A DNA stretch of 64,000 nt from Amorphophallus konjac (taxonomy: Eukaryota; Streptophyta; Magnoliopsida; Alismatales; Araceae): contig CM040125.1 in assembly GCA_022559845.1 (NCBI GenBank), positions 198,750,102-198,814,101 on the forward strand, given 5' to 3'. The notes beneath the pieces are model-generated. The model searched no databases. It was not told where the DNA came from and worked only from the letters and a program-made list of their open reading frames with translations. Of this stretch, positions 10,784 through 22,488 are shown piece by piece. Made by a program: the position numbers and the translations under genes. The first letter of the stretch is position 1. Each line of letters opens with the position of its first letter.

Positions 10784-13150
10784 TCTTTGGTCTCCCAGGA
10801 GGCCTCCTACAAGAAATGCACTGTTAAGCAACTAAGTAAAAGAAATGTAAGATCGAAAATTTAAGTTGAATTACCTTGCCCTTGAAGTAGGTGTGTTTTG
10901 GATTGGATTCTTGCATGTGTTGGCATAGTGACCAGCTTCACCACATCTTGTGCAATTATATTGTCTTTTTAGTCTAGCTGGCTCGTCTGAATCTCGAATA
11001 TGACTCTTTCTTGGCCTTCCAAGGGGACGTCTTGTATTGGGTGGATACACTTCCACATCAAGCTTGACCCAACTTTCTCTGTCAGGCATAGGGCTGATGG
11101 TCTGAGCATAAGTAGCCTTATATGTGGCCACATGGTAATAGTGAGATACATAGTCCTCCCTCTTCGGTGCCCTATTTGTTGATAAGAAAGCACATGCATG
11201 AACACAAGGAAGCCAAATTTTTTGCCATCTATGACAGCTACATGTCTTCCTCTCTAAGTCCACTTCAACCCTCTCTGTCGGACTAGTCACTTGGGCTTGA
11301 TTATGGCTGGTCTTCTCAACTAAATAACCTCCCAGCCCTCTTGTTGTAGCAATAATGTGACTCCTGGCAAATGGTGTCAGTGTGTCCTTCCACCGGTCTG
11401 CAAGTGTCTTCCTATTATGGAAACTCTTCATGAATAATGATCTCAGTGTGTCAATGCAAGTAAGAATGGGCTTTGTGCGGGCATCTCCAATGTAATTATT
11501 GAATGACTCACTGAAGTTATTGCAAATGTACATGCACTTTGTTTCGGTGCTGAACTGTGACCTAGACCATTTCAATGTCCTCACCTCCGGACCTAACATA
11601 AAATGATAAGCCTTCTCATTTATTTGTCTCATTTCATTCATGTGATACTTAAAACTGTGCTCATTGAATGCTTTGGCAGATGACCACAACAGCTTCTTCA
11701 ATGTTGGTCCTAGAAACTTGCTCTTGAAACTCTTGTAAAAATGTCTCAAACAAGTACGATGTTCTTGTACTGCATACACAATTGATACGACCTCATCTAG
11801 CCCTTTCGCCCTGTCAGAGATGAATGCCAACCCTTCGGGGTGACCAATTGGCTCCTTCATATTCTGTAGAAACCATAGCCAACTGTCGGCATTCTCACTC
11901 TCCACTATGGCAGTAACAATGGAAAATAAACAGTTGTTCCCATCCACACAAGTGGCGGCCAGAAGTGCACCACGTAAAGTACACTTCAAATGACATCCAT
12001 CTAGGCCAATCCGAGGCCGACACCATTTGAACCCTTCAATGCAAGCTTTGAATGACATAAAGAATCTCTTAAATGACCTAGTACCTTCTTCCAATTCATA
12101 CTTTATAACACTTCCTGGATTCCTCACTAGGAGCTCATACTGCAAACTCGGTATCATGGCATACATGTCCTCCCATGTGCCATGTATCACCTTCAATGCA
12201 ACCACCTTAGCCTTGTATATCCGCATGTATGGCAAAGTTATATGGTATGTATGCTCTAGCCGTCTTCCAAGTTCTCTGACTCGGAGATCTCCTTCATTCT
12301 TTAACCATGGAAGGCATTGGTGAGCAATCCAGCTCTTTGTTGCCATGTGGTTCCCTCGCCTATTTTCTGACACGCATGTGTGCTTACCTTGAACTTTCTT
12401 CACTTGGAATGTGTGACCATCTTTTAGTCTTGAAGCATGTAACCTCCAGTTACAATTGGCTGCTTTACAAGTGACAGTCACCCGCATTGGCTCTGACCGG
12501 ATATACTTAACATCAAACTCATGCAATATGGCAAATTGGGATAGAGCTAATCTAAATGCTTGAATATTATCATATAAAGCTCCCTCAGTCATGTCTGACA
12601 TCATTAAGTCAGTAAATTGGTCACCTACTTCATCATCATCAACTAGCTCATCAACATAATCAACATCATAGTCGGAACTAGGATTGTAGTCACTATCATC
12701 TGTTCTCACTTCCCCATCTGATACTTCATCTAAAACAACCTGTGCATCCTCTAGTGTCTCATCAATACCAACAGCATCTAAAACTTCTTCAGGTTGCTCT
12801 GCATCTAAGGGTACAGTTGTGTAGTCTTGACTAACATAAACCTTTATGATTTTGTTGTTGCTACACTTATCAAACATTTCGATGATATGTTCATCTATCT
12901 CTAAGTTCAGATACTTTCTATCCCTGCAGCCATTCTGCACTTCAGCCACAAAATATATGTGATCAATTTGTCCCCCCTCAGTGAATAACCCACTTGCTAC
13001 CAACTACAGTTCTATTAAATTAGCATAATCTTGGTCCATGAAGGACCTCTGTCTGAAACTCCTCGGAGATAACCTATCCTGTCCATCATGACCATGCACC
13101 ACCTTCCAATGCCCACCATAAAACAATTTAATTAAGTAGCTCTCCTCCAT
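10784..13150 (-). pseudogene. Mutator-like (MULE) transposase with intron and premature stop
   Basis: The long frame (13003 down to 10871) has, in order, an acidic N-terminal part and a MuDR-type zinc/DNA-binding region around residues 145-215. Next come the MULE catalytic domain (GLDGCH, ISDR and SESFNN carry the likely D, D and E), a SWIM zinc finger (CSC and CVHAC) and a CCHC knuckle (CTRCGEAGHYANTC). The frame continues upstream to an ATG at 13148-13150 but is cut by a TAG at 13004-13006. At the 3' end, AAG|GTAATT at 10875/10874 is a splice donor and TTGTAG at 10807 an acceptor. That gives a 68-bp phase-2 intron leading into the exon at 10806-10784 and 105-1. The Tekay insertion splits that exon. 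The product would have been a DNA transposase acting on terminal inverted repeats. Confidence 0.9.
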
Positions 13151-14481
13151 TTTACCTGTTACAAAGCTTTGAAATGTACAAAAACCAATTCATTCATTAA
13201 ACCTTTGCAAAGTACCATACACAGGGTCACTCAATTTAATACTAAACCTTCAACTACCGAGAATAAAGAAATACTAACAGGATTGTGAATATGAACTAAT
13301 GCAAGTGAAGGGAAGGCAATGAGGACATGCTTGAAAATGGAAACATTTTAAATATTTGTATAGAACAGAAGTGAACATGGAAAACCTACTTGAAAGAAGT
13401 TATGAAACTCTACCAACCGGGTCCCATTCTCCCCCCTCGATAAAGTGAGAAAACAAAAGTGGAGGTGAGATGGGATACCAGAGCACCTGAAAAATCTGAA
13501 AAGTAGCCCTGCCCTGTGTCTGTGGACCTCATTGATAACCAGAAAAGATGAAACCATCCCAAAGGCAAATATCAGGCATACTCTTTGGTCACAAATTCAT
13601 GATGAGGGGGCTCAAGAATACACACCTGACCTGACCACCACCCGGGGGGGGGGGGCAAGAGAAGAGCACCCTGCGAGGAGCAAGCAACTTGAGGAAGAAG
13701 CCGACAGCGAAACGCCCTTCTAAAGATAACACCGAAACGCCCTTCTGCGCGAATGGCCCTTCTGCGGAAGAGGAAGACGACACGCATTAAGGGGGTGGAT
13801 TAGGGTTCCGGTGAGACTCGACGAGTTCGCCGAGGGTTCCGGAGAGATAGGGAGGTCACTCCGTGAAATCGGGTGCAAAGGAGAGGGGGGGCTCAAGAAT
13901 ATACACCTGACCTGACCACCACGTCGGGGGGGGGGGGGGGGGGCAGGAGAAGAGCACCTTGCGAGGAGGAAGCAACACGAGGAGGAAGCCGACAGCGAAA
14001 CGCCCTTCTGCGCGAATGGCCCTTCTGCGGAAGAGGAAGACGACACGCATTGAGGGGGTGGATTAGGGTTCCGGTGGGCCTCGACGAATTCGTCGAGGGT
14101 TCCGGAGAGATAGGGAGGTCAGTCTGTGAAATCGGGTGCAAAGGAGAGGGGGGGCTGGAAGGGCCGGGGAAGGGGGAACCGGAGGTCGAAGGGAGGAGGG
14201 GTGGGAGAGCGGAGGGAATGAAGGTTCCGTTGAACTCGAGGGGGGGAGGGAGATGGAAAACCCACTTTAATTCATAAACCCAAAACCTAACATGCGATAC
14301 CCACGGGCCGGGGTAGGTTAATCTTTTTCAGTCACCCAGTTAACGTCAGTCACGGCCCGTCGACGGCATGTGTATAATAGAGATGTATTTAAGTTTTTGA
14401 GGGTATGACGGTAATTTTTAAAAAAGTAAAGGTATGCAAGTAATTCGTAATTTTTTTAAGGGTATACAGATAATTCTCCCT
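13151..14481 (-). other. Probable 5' region of the MULE, ending in a terminal-repeat-like sequence
   Basis: No coding region is recognised here. The segment upstream of the transposase ATG contains a tandem duplication (13611-14155). Reading the minus strand from 14481, it starts GGGAGAATTATCTGTATACC, a GGG-start of the kind seen at MULE ends, with further related motifs to about 14400. The matching left terminus would lie outside the window and a 9-bp duplication cannot be tested, so the boundary is only a suggestion. Confidence 0.4.
13611..14155. repeat. Tandem duplication, period 281 bp, with G tracts
   Basis: CTCAAGAATA at 13611 recurs at 13892. The two copies share the phrases CACCTGACCTGACCACCAC, ACAGCGAAACGCCCTTCTG and GGTTCCGGAGAGATAGGGAGG. 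Each copy carries a long poly-G run (near 13647 and 13926). Small deletions and substitutions separate the copies. The phrases resemble GC-rich 5' UTR sequence, but no gene is visible. Confidence 0.85.
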
Positions 14482-17171
14482 AAAATCTTTGATATATCTG
14501 TAATTCCAATCAAATGAACAATGAGCACCACCAAATTTGTTTGTATTCAAGAGACTTTTGTAATTGAAAGGTACACGGACACATTGGAGGGCGGATTAGA
14601 AAATCCGGAGAAGTTGGTTCCAGCAACAAAGTTGTGGGCGGATTCTCGTTCTCACCGTACCCTTTAAACCGTCAAAACCCACTTGAGTAGTACCCCCGCC
14701 ACACTTTAAACCTACATTTAAACTCTACCGATCATTTGTAACCAAAGTTTAATTGGGATTAATGAAAAGGCGAATGACACGGTCGACAATAATAGGCGGA
14801 GACAAATTGGTGGAATGCACGTGAGGTTGTCAAATGATTTTTTTTTTAATTTCAAAAATCTCGGACACCATTTCCGGTGTACTTTTATATAGATTTTCAA
14901 ATAATGTATCCCTTTGGCATCCGAAACAAACGGTGCCTTAAGTCACTCAAATTATTGTCAAAGAGAACTAATATTACAATCTGGTATAATATCTTATCCG
15001 AGGGAATTATGTTAATAATATAATAGATTAGCTTTATCCCTCCAGACATAAGAGACATCGGAGGGTTTTGTCTCAAGCACACGGCCCTTCTAGTACCCAT
15101 CCATGATGCTAGCTCTCCGTGGCCCCTCACATCCACATTTCCGGCGGCCGACCACCTGTTCTGCGGAAATGCCCGAGCCCTTTAAGCTTTGGGTCATCAC
15201 CGCTCAATTTCTAACTATTCACCTCTGAGTCTTGACAATGGACATCATTCGCCACTAACGTCCTGCGAGCTTAATCTGCCACCCGTGCATGCCTTCTCGC
15301 AGAAGGAAGACTACAACGCGCGGGGTGTTTGATATATTGCCTACCCCCGTGAGAAACGAGCGCAAGGTGGCCTTTACGCCATGTGGTCGAAGATGGAAAG
15401 GTGGCGCCGTCCTTACCCGCAATGTCCTCCCTCTAACTCCGTTTGTCGATACAGCCCGTCATTTGGTGGAGTTCTCCCTGTTCACAACGCGCACCATTCG
15501 ATCAGCTTCTTGCCCTCTCACCAGAAGTGAGCCTCGATCGGCAAACGCACGCCGCACCATGCACACCTTTCGTTAACGTGCTTGTTTTAGTAGTTCCACT
15601 GTGATGTTTACACATCACTGCTGCGTTCGGTAATCATTGAGACATGAATTTTTAGATATAATCTTTCGACAGAATTTAATTGATTTTAAATGGACAGAGT
15701 CATCTTAACTTTTGTGCAGAAAAAAGTTTTGCAGAGGAGAGAGAGTCAGACACAAAAGTGTCTAACTCTGTTAATCTTCTGAAACTATCTCAAAGTAGAT
15801 TCTTAAAATTTTTTAATAATTATAATCACTGATATTCTGTACACCCAATACGGCACGTGAATTTTTATTAAAAATATTTTGGCCGATGAGTTTTAAACGA
15901 GACCTAATAGGCTTCGGCTTTGCCTTGTTAATTAATGACAAAGCTAAAGAGCTCGTGATAAAGAGTCGAAGAGATGTGCATCAGAATTCAAATTTGAATA
16001 ATTCTAACCGGTCTTTTCATGCCTAGCCTACCTAGTCTCTAGGTTTCTTCCCTCCGCCGGCCTAATAAAAGCACTGGGGGTGATCCTACGCCTACCTAAC
16101 AACCCGTTTCTTTCCCTTCGTGGACGTCCTTTGGGGGGGGGGGGCCTTAGCCCTCCGGTTCCCCCACTTGCTTAACGAAAAAGAGAAGAACCCACTTAAA
16201 AATGGGCTTTACTTACCAGAATCGGAATTCTTGCTGCGGGAGCAAAAAAATTAAAAAAGGTTCTGAGAGCCCGTTTGCTGGTATCGGCATTGCCCCCACG
16301 GCCCACCCCCCTTTTTCCGACGCTTCAACAAAAGCCTGCACACCCACGGGGCCACGTTTTAAATCACGAGAGAGCTTTCACCCCCACCACGAACGTCTAA
16401 TCAATCGGCCTTGGGGATCACTTCCCCCCGCACTGCCGATATTTGTTTTATTAATAACAACACAACTGGGTTCGAGAGAAGTGGAGGGTCACAATAAAAA
16501 CGCAGAGTGGGTTCTCTGTCCTACATGCATGCAGCCTGCTTTTGGAGACGGAAGGGAACTAGGGTAGGGAAGGGAAGAGAAGGGGGAGAGGCTTGCAATT
16601 CTCAGCAGAACCACACGACTTTTGCGGAGGAATGCTGTCTCAAACTTTGCAAAGATTCCGCACATGTTGGCGATCGAGACTTCTTTTAATCAGACACCCG
16701 GCTTGATCCAATTCCCACGTCGTTCTAGAGGAGTGAATGATATTATACCAATGGGATCGAGTAGCTACCTATAGTACGTACCCATCGATTTGTTACGCGG
16801 GTGCCTTAAAAGACACAGGTTCCCTTGGGGGCCGGCCCTTGTTTAATCGAAAGGTGACAATCATTACGAGTGAAGGGACCCGATCCAGTGTGAAAAGAAG
16901 CTTCATTTGTTTTGTACGTGGGGGGTGATTAGGACTTGCAGAGTGCACAGTTCATTATTTCACTACAGGGGTGATGTTGGGGGAAGCCTGAAAGGAGGAG
17001 ATATTTTAATTTGAAACAAGATGTCGACGACGATGATGATGCTCACATGTGAACTTAATATTAATTTTGTGCACCCAAGTGGGTGTAGGCTTTCCTAATC
17101 GATTTGAGCGTGACAGTTGGTTAGACCTACTCCTTGACAGCGACAATAATTATATATATTTCATGTCGATA

Positions 17172-17208
<37 letters not shown>

Positions 17209-18000
17209 CCGTACGTCTCTTCTTGAAGCAAAGCTTGGGAAAGCAAAGCAATTCAAGTGAAAGTGGTTTGCAGGATTGCCGTTTGAGAGACACTGAACTT
17301 TAATGGGATTTAATACATAACATCGACTATTTTGATCAGATCTCGAAATTAAGATGCCCACGATGTACGTAGGTAATAAAATTCATGTATCTAATTAAAG
17401 AGGATCTTCGAACTGTATGTGTGAGAATATATATTGTAGAGGTGAAAAAATAGTTCTTATTCTTCGTATCACACTTTTAATATTTATTTATTAGAAAAAT
17501 ATCGTCCGACACCTGTAAAAGTCTACAAACACCAGAGAAGCGGCGTCAGAAGGAACCTCAGACGTTACCCCAGGGGACAATCCTCCGATGCTTAAGTCAG
17601 GACCTTGGAAGAGGGAGATTAAGAAGAAACAGAAGGAGAGAGAGAGAGCCGAAAAATGATTATGCAAGCCTGGAGAGGTGGTCGAACTTCCGCTGGAGTG
17701 CTCGCCATATCTATTGATAAACTATCTACCCCGCCCCTTAAACTAACTATGCATGTATCATATGAGCATGATCAAGCATGGAAGATAATGAACAAAGGGG
17801 GGGGGGCAATAAGAGATAGAAGAACTGACCGTGATCGTCACCAAGGTTCCGACAACGCCAAAAGGATGAAGAGATGGAAGAAACGACGTCGTTGAAATCA
17901 CGAGATATGATGAAGAGCACAGAGAGAAAACGATGATGCAAAACGTGCAAAAGTGCATGTGTAGCAGAAAGTGCAGAAAACTGTGATGATTTATGAAATT
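14482..18000. other. No recognisable gene
   Basis: Mixed-composition sequence with scattered short ORFs (for example 15289-15576 and 16202-16567 on the plus strand) that show no family motif I know. G runs occur near 16133 and 17799, and a TA microsatellite near 17180. I see no LTR ends, tRNA or clear transposon termini. Confidence 0.5.
17176..17206. repeat. (TA)n microsatellite
   Basis: An uninterrupted run of alternating A and T, about 30 bases long, preceded by a shorter TATATA stretch near 17150. Confidence 0.95.
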
Positions 18001-19034
18001 GAGAGGACTAGAACTAAGAGAATAGACAACTAAATTAAGCTTTTGAGCGTGGAATAGAAAGCCAATACTTCCCTCTTCAGGCTAAGGTCGAAGTTGTGAG
18101 TTGGAGATGTAGCATGGCTTCGCCCCAAGTTGAAGAAGAGCCCCCCTTCGCTACTGCGAACTGGGTGCTTTAAATAGGAGCAGGAAACTTCTGGAGATAG
18201 ATCCGAGATAAACACCCAATTTCGGGGATATAGATGCATAAACCTCAAGATAATAATGGTGGGAAGAGTACCAGATCAATGCAAACCAAGGTGGAGGCTT
18301 ATCTCCCTCGAAAGTGGTGTCAAGAAGGGTTCCAAAGAAACCCACGGTGAAGAAATTGGAGTTTGGGAAGTTTAGGACTCTCTATTAGGCAAACGGTCTA
18401 TCGCACGGCCGTTTCTTGATGAAAACGGTCTAGAGAAGGACCGCAAGTGGATGACAAACGGTCTAGGGGGTGACCGCAAGGCTCCAGGGGTGAAACGGGG
18501 TAATTTCGAACAAGTTTCTAGAAAATGGTCTAGTGAATGACCGTTTCTTGTGGGCTAGCGGTCTAGCAAATGACCACTAGACTGCTGGAGGAAAAAGTAT
18601 GGGTAGATTTTGTGCGACTTTAAAAATCAGATCATATCTCGAAAACGGTGTAGAATTAACGAAAGTGGTAGAATAAGAAATTGTAGATAACAAAAATAGG
18701 AACAACTTTCATGAAGAGAGCAAGATGAAAAAATGAGAGGAACGGGGAGAAAATGGGGAAAGAACAGAGAGAAAGAATACTGGGACATAGGTGAACAACA
18801 CAGCCTACCAGAAAAATATGAATAACTTGAAATCGGTGAAGAACTGGCCAATGGCGTGGAAGAAGAAATTGTAGAGCTTTGAAAGACGAACAACTTTGGT
18901 GAAGGGAACTTAATGAATAAAGGAACAGAAGGGGATGAAAAATGGCCGTTTTCAGGATTGTGTAATGGAAGTAATCGAATGCTTGATGGAAAGTCGACCA
19001 AAATGGGCCGTAAGTCAACTTGGAAGGCCGGAAG
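18000..19034. repeat. LTR-like fragment with an inverted-repeat array
   Basis: Non-coding. Between about 18389 and 18590 lie five units pairing CGGTC with GACCG (for example 18391-18414). These match the arms of the array in the solo LTR at 46.4-47.0 kb. AACAACTTTCATGAAG at about 18701 is a phrase shared with other LTRs in the window. I infer a remnant LTR of a related family; its ends are not identified. Confidence 0.5.
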
Positions 19035-20308
19035 TGGTGGTCCCTGGGTAGGTGAGCGGACAAGAAGGGGGGGTTGAATTGTCCCCTACACTAGATGGCA
19101 AATTAAAATGCTACGTAGCGAAACTAACACCTTTTAACAAGATTGAGGAAATTAACTAAACAAGGTAACTAATTCTCTCAATCTCTCCGTTCCCACACGA
19201 TCATACAAACGGATATAACAATCAAATCACACAAACGCATAAACGAAACCAGAGTGCACAATGACTTTTAAGGTGGTTCGGGACTACGACGGGCTCCCTA
19301 TATCCACCCCTCACTAAACCTGGTGAGGCTTCACTCGGGGATAAATTCCCAACACGGAGACAACGCTCCAAACACACACGGGGACATGCCCCAACACACA
19401 CACACACACGGAGACGGAGTCTCCCACATGATCCGACGACCGGATCACAACACACACACACGTTGCAACAAACGCAGCACAACGACACACACGACCGCAG
19501 GCAGGCGATCAAGCACGACCGTATACACAGACGCTCACACACACAAAATGTATTTTCAGGTTCAAAAAATAAACACAAATAACAATATAAGCTCATATCG
19601 AAATAGAACACATGGCAAATATCACAAAACAACAACTAAAGGATGTGGAGATTGTTCCCCCTTTGATTTTTAAGATGAATAGAAATGGTAGCTTGAAGCT
19701 CCAGTCGGATGGTGATGATTTCAACATCCTCTGGATCCTCTCCTCGATCCGCTGCACTTTTTCTTCTTCCACGATCTTCAAAACCTCTTACATGAAGATC
19801 AAATCTCCCCTTCTTTTCCCCTTTCTCTTCTTCTCCTCTCTCTTGACCTACAAGATAGAAAACAATAGCTCAAATGGGGATTTCTTGTCAAATTCTGAGT
19901 TCACAAGAGAGCATATATAGAAGACATGAAAAGACCATGATAACCCTTCTAGAACCATCCAAAAAGACCCCCAATAGGTCTACCATGAATCCAGGGGCAA
20001 AAGGGGTAAAAGGTTACGCACAAGTGGGTTTATAAGACCTAGGATGGTCAAGGACAACCCAAGACACAGATCCACAATTCCAGGGATGTCTGGAGACTTT
20101 TGGGATTAAAAAATCCAAGGAGAAAGGCCTCATCCTCGTGTAGAAAATAAAGTCAACAATAGGGGCTACGAAGCTGGCGGTCAACCGGCAGGAAGGGGCG
20201 GTCGATCGAAATTTTACAGGTCAATTTTCAGGCAGCATTGCCAATTTCGGTCGACCTAAGCTACAAGGTCGGTCGACCTAGCTACAATGTCGGTCGACCT
20301 AGCTACAG
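19035..20308 (-). repeat. Sirevirus-type LTR, minus orientation, 3' part (resumes at 47943)
   Basis: On the minus strand this ends with a C-run followed by about 30 bases and ...GGGACCACCA, matching the layout of the other two Sirevirus-type LTRs here (C-run, then ...CCAACA). It also holds the shared block GAGGGGTGGA...CCGAACCACCTTAAAA at about 19262-19330 reversed. Near its right edge are 23-bp units containing GGTCGACC. The solo LTR at 20309 interrupts that small array, which resumes at 47943. No primer site follows the 19035 end, so it is a 3' or solo LTR. Confidence 0.7.
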
Positions 20309-20843
20309 TGTGACGACCCAGGCTCTGGATACCGAGTAAACCCGATAACACTTGGATCCTGCGAGACCTCCCAAGAGCGGTAAAGCTCCGAAGGGATAAA
20401 AGGAGTGTGTGGAGTACATTGAAGTCCCAAATAAAGTAGTAAGCAATTAATATTTCATTGATCAGGTTTGCTAAAGTAGCAGAAATAAAATTACTTTTTA
20501 ATTAACAATTTAAATTAACAGAGTCTAGTCCAAATAAAGGCAAGTACAGTCCAACAGAAAAGAGAACGTGCTCTCAACGTTGGGGGAAGCCCGACGTAGG
20601 CAACGCTGGCAACTACGAATTGACGCACCGTGCCACGAACCACGAGGAAGAAGAACGACCACACCTGAAAAGTAGGGGTGAGCCTCGTGTCACTAGCTCA
20701 GTTGGGGTCACGCGGATCCCCACTGGAAACAACGCAGCAACACCCTAAACAGCGCTAAACAGTAAAGCAGGAAGAACAGAAGTAACAGTAGTACTAACTA
20801 CAATAGTAAAGCTGTAAAAGTAGGAGTAAAGATAACTAAAAAA
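20309..20843 (-). repeat. 3' end piece of the Tekay-like solo LTR
   Basis: Reversed, it contains CACCCCTACTTTTCAGGTG near 20670, matching the CTACTTTTCAGGT phrase near the 3' end of the complete Tekay LTR, and it ends GTCGTCACA. It stops abruptly at an A-run near 20843, where truncated LTR sequence of the gag-only element begins. Confidence 0.7.
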
Positions 20844-22162
20844 AATTATAGCCCCGTTTTATAATTTTCCATTTTCGTGCATCTCCACCCACCAGTTCTG
20901 CCTTTTGTTCAGATCCAGTCACAGCCACCCTGAGTTTCACCTTCTTGGTCCCCTTTGTGATTTTTCCTGGAACCTCCAATTTTACTGGAGGTTCTGTCCA
21001 CCATTCCCTTCATCTAAAAATTTTCGTCGAATTTTTTAAGGCCTCTACCCATTTTTCAAAAGTTGTGTCCTTCCCCCAAGATCTGTTCAGTCCCTGCTGT
21101 TCAGATCCGACCACCCAATGCCATAAAATCATTTTCACCACTCAAACCTCCACCACATCCTCCATAAAAAATATCCCCATCTTTCTCTTTCATATTTCTA
21201 CAACTTTCATGAAGAGCATGAGGTCTGAATCTGAGATCTATCCCACGGTCAATGGCAGTTATCTGGAAACTTCCCTGCTGCCCTGAGATTTCGGGCCCTA
21301 TCCAACAGCAACTTCAAAAATAGACTAAGGCCAGATCTGTGCATATCCAATTAATCTCTCTGGCCCTAGATCGAAGAACTTCGAAAGAGCTTTCCAACGA
21401 TACCTTCTGTGCTTCGATCCGACGTCAGGAGTGATCGTAGCAGCCGATCTCGCAGGAACGCGCGCCTGAAAATAAAAGCAGCAGATCAGTGGGCACCCTT
21501 TCCGACCGGTGGTGTTCGGAGCCGCCCGGCCTCCGAGCAGCATTCCCGCCTGGCCGCCGTCCTGGGAGGCACGCCTCCAAGTGTCAGCATCACAGCGGGA
21601 CCCACCTCATCAGTCTCGGGGGATTCAGCGACACGTGGGCCCCACAGACCCGTAGAACACGCCGTCCAAACCGCACCGACGGGGTGATCAAGTGCGGCCC
21701 GTCAACCCGAGATCGGTCCTCCTGGGCCCACTTGTGTAGCCCTTTACCTTCCTGCGTGAAGTGGGCGATATTTCATTACTGTAATTTAATTCATTACTGT
21801 TACCGGGAGTTACCGAATTCGGCCGGGACCGTCTTCCCCACGCCGAGAGCGTGGAGGTATCGTGTTCGCTCCCTTGACTCGGCATTTTGCTTTATTCATA
21901 TGTGCTTTATATGCCGCTGCTAGAGAGCATGTGTTAGGGCCGTTAACTCGATATATTATTATTCACCGCTGCTGCGAGAGAGAGCGAGACCGTCCCGTGA
22001 CCCGATCCGGGCACAAAATTGTGAGTTGACCACCCTAGCTCTTGCTGGTTTCTCAACCGTGCACGTCCGACGCTTCCCTCGATAAGGGATGATCGCGAGT
22101 TTGCATAGAGTCCAAGGATTGCATATCCATTTGGAGTCAAGTCGCGTGTCCATCCTGCATCA
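20844..22162 (+). repeat. 5' LTR (truncated) of the gag-only element
   Basis: Matches 25266-26598 closely from ATTATAGCCC onward and ends CATCCTGCATCA. About 0.8 kb of its 5' end, including the promoter part seen in the other LTR, is missing. Confidence 0.85.
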
Positions 22163-22165
22163 GTT

Positions 22166-22177
22166 TGGTATCAGAGC
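22166..22177 (+). promoter_or_regulatory. Primer binding site of the gag-only element
   Basis: TGGTATCAGAGC, three bases after the LTR end; initiator methionine tRNA type. Confidence 0.93.
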
Positions 22178-22488
22178 GCCAGTTGAGTCTAGGGTAGTCA
22201 TTCATCATTGCTTAACAAAAATACAAAAAAGAGTCATTGTCTAAGTCGGTCTTGGTTGCATTTCATCCCAATAACTCGATATATAAAAAGGTGTTGTCTG
22301 AACGTTAGGCTACGTCTATCGGGACGGCCGCACACTTGCGCGAGTGATCTTTGGATCAATTAACTCCGCCACGTACCGAGTCTTGGTTTAAGCCTAGGTG
22401 CATCATCCTTGCATTAGTCCGTGTCTCCTAATCCTTGTGTCGTTGCATGTCCACTCGGTGAGGTACCCAATACCATCACTCTACACCT

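Noticed and set aside
15289..15576. 95-codon ORF
   Set aside because: No recognised domain and no support beyond an open frame.
16202..16567. 121-codon ORF with a CCxxC-like start
   Set aside because: No recognised family. I considered organelle-derived DNA but could not identify a source.
21489..21923. 144-codon ORF, repeated at 25925-26359
   Set aside because: Lies within both LTRs of the gag-only element; conservation reflects LTR duplication.
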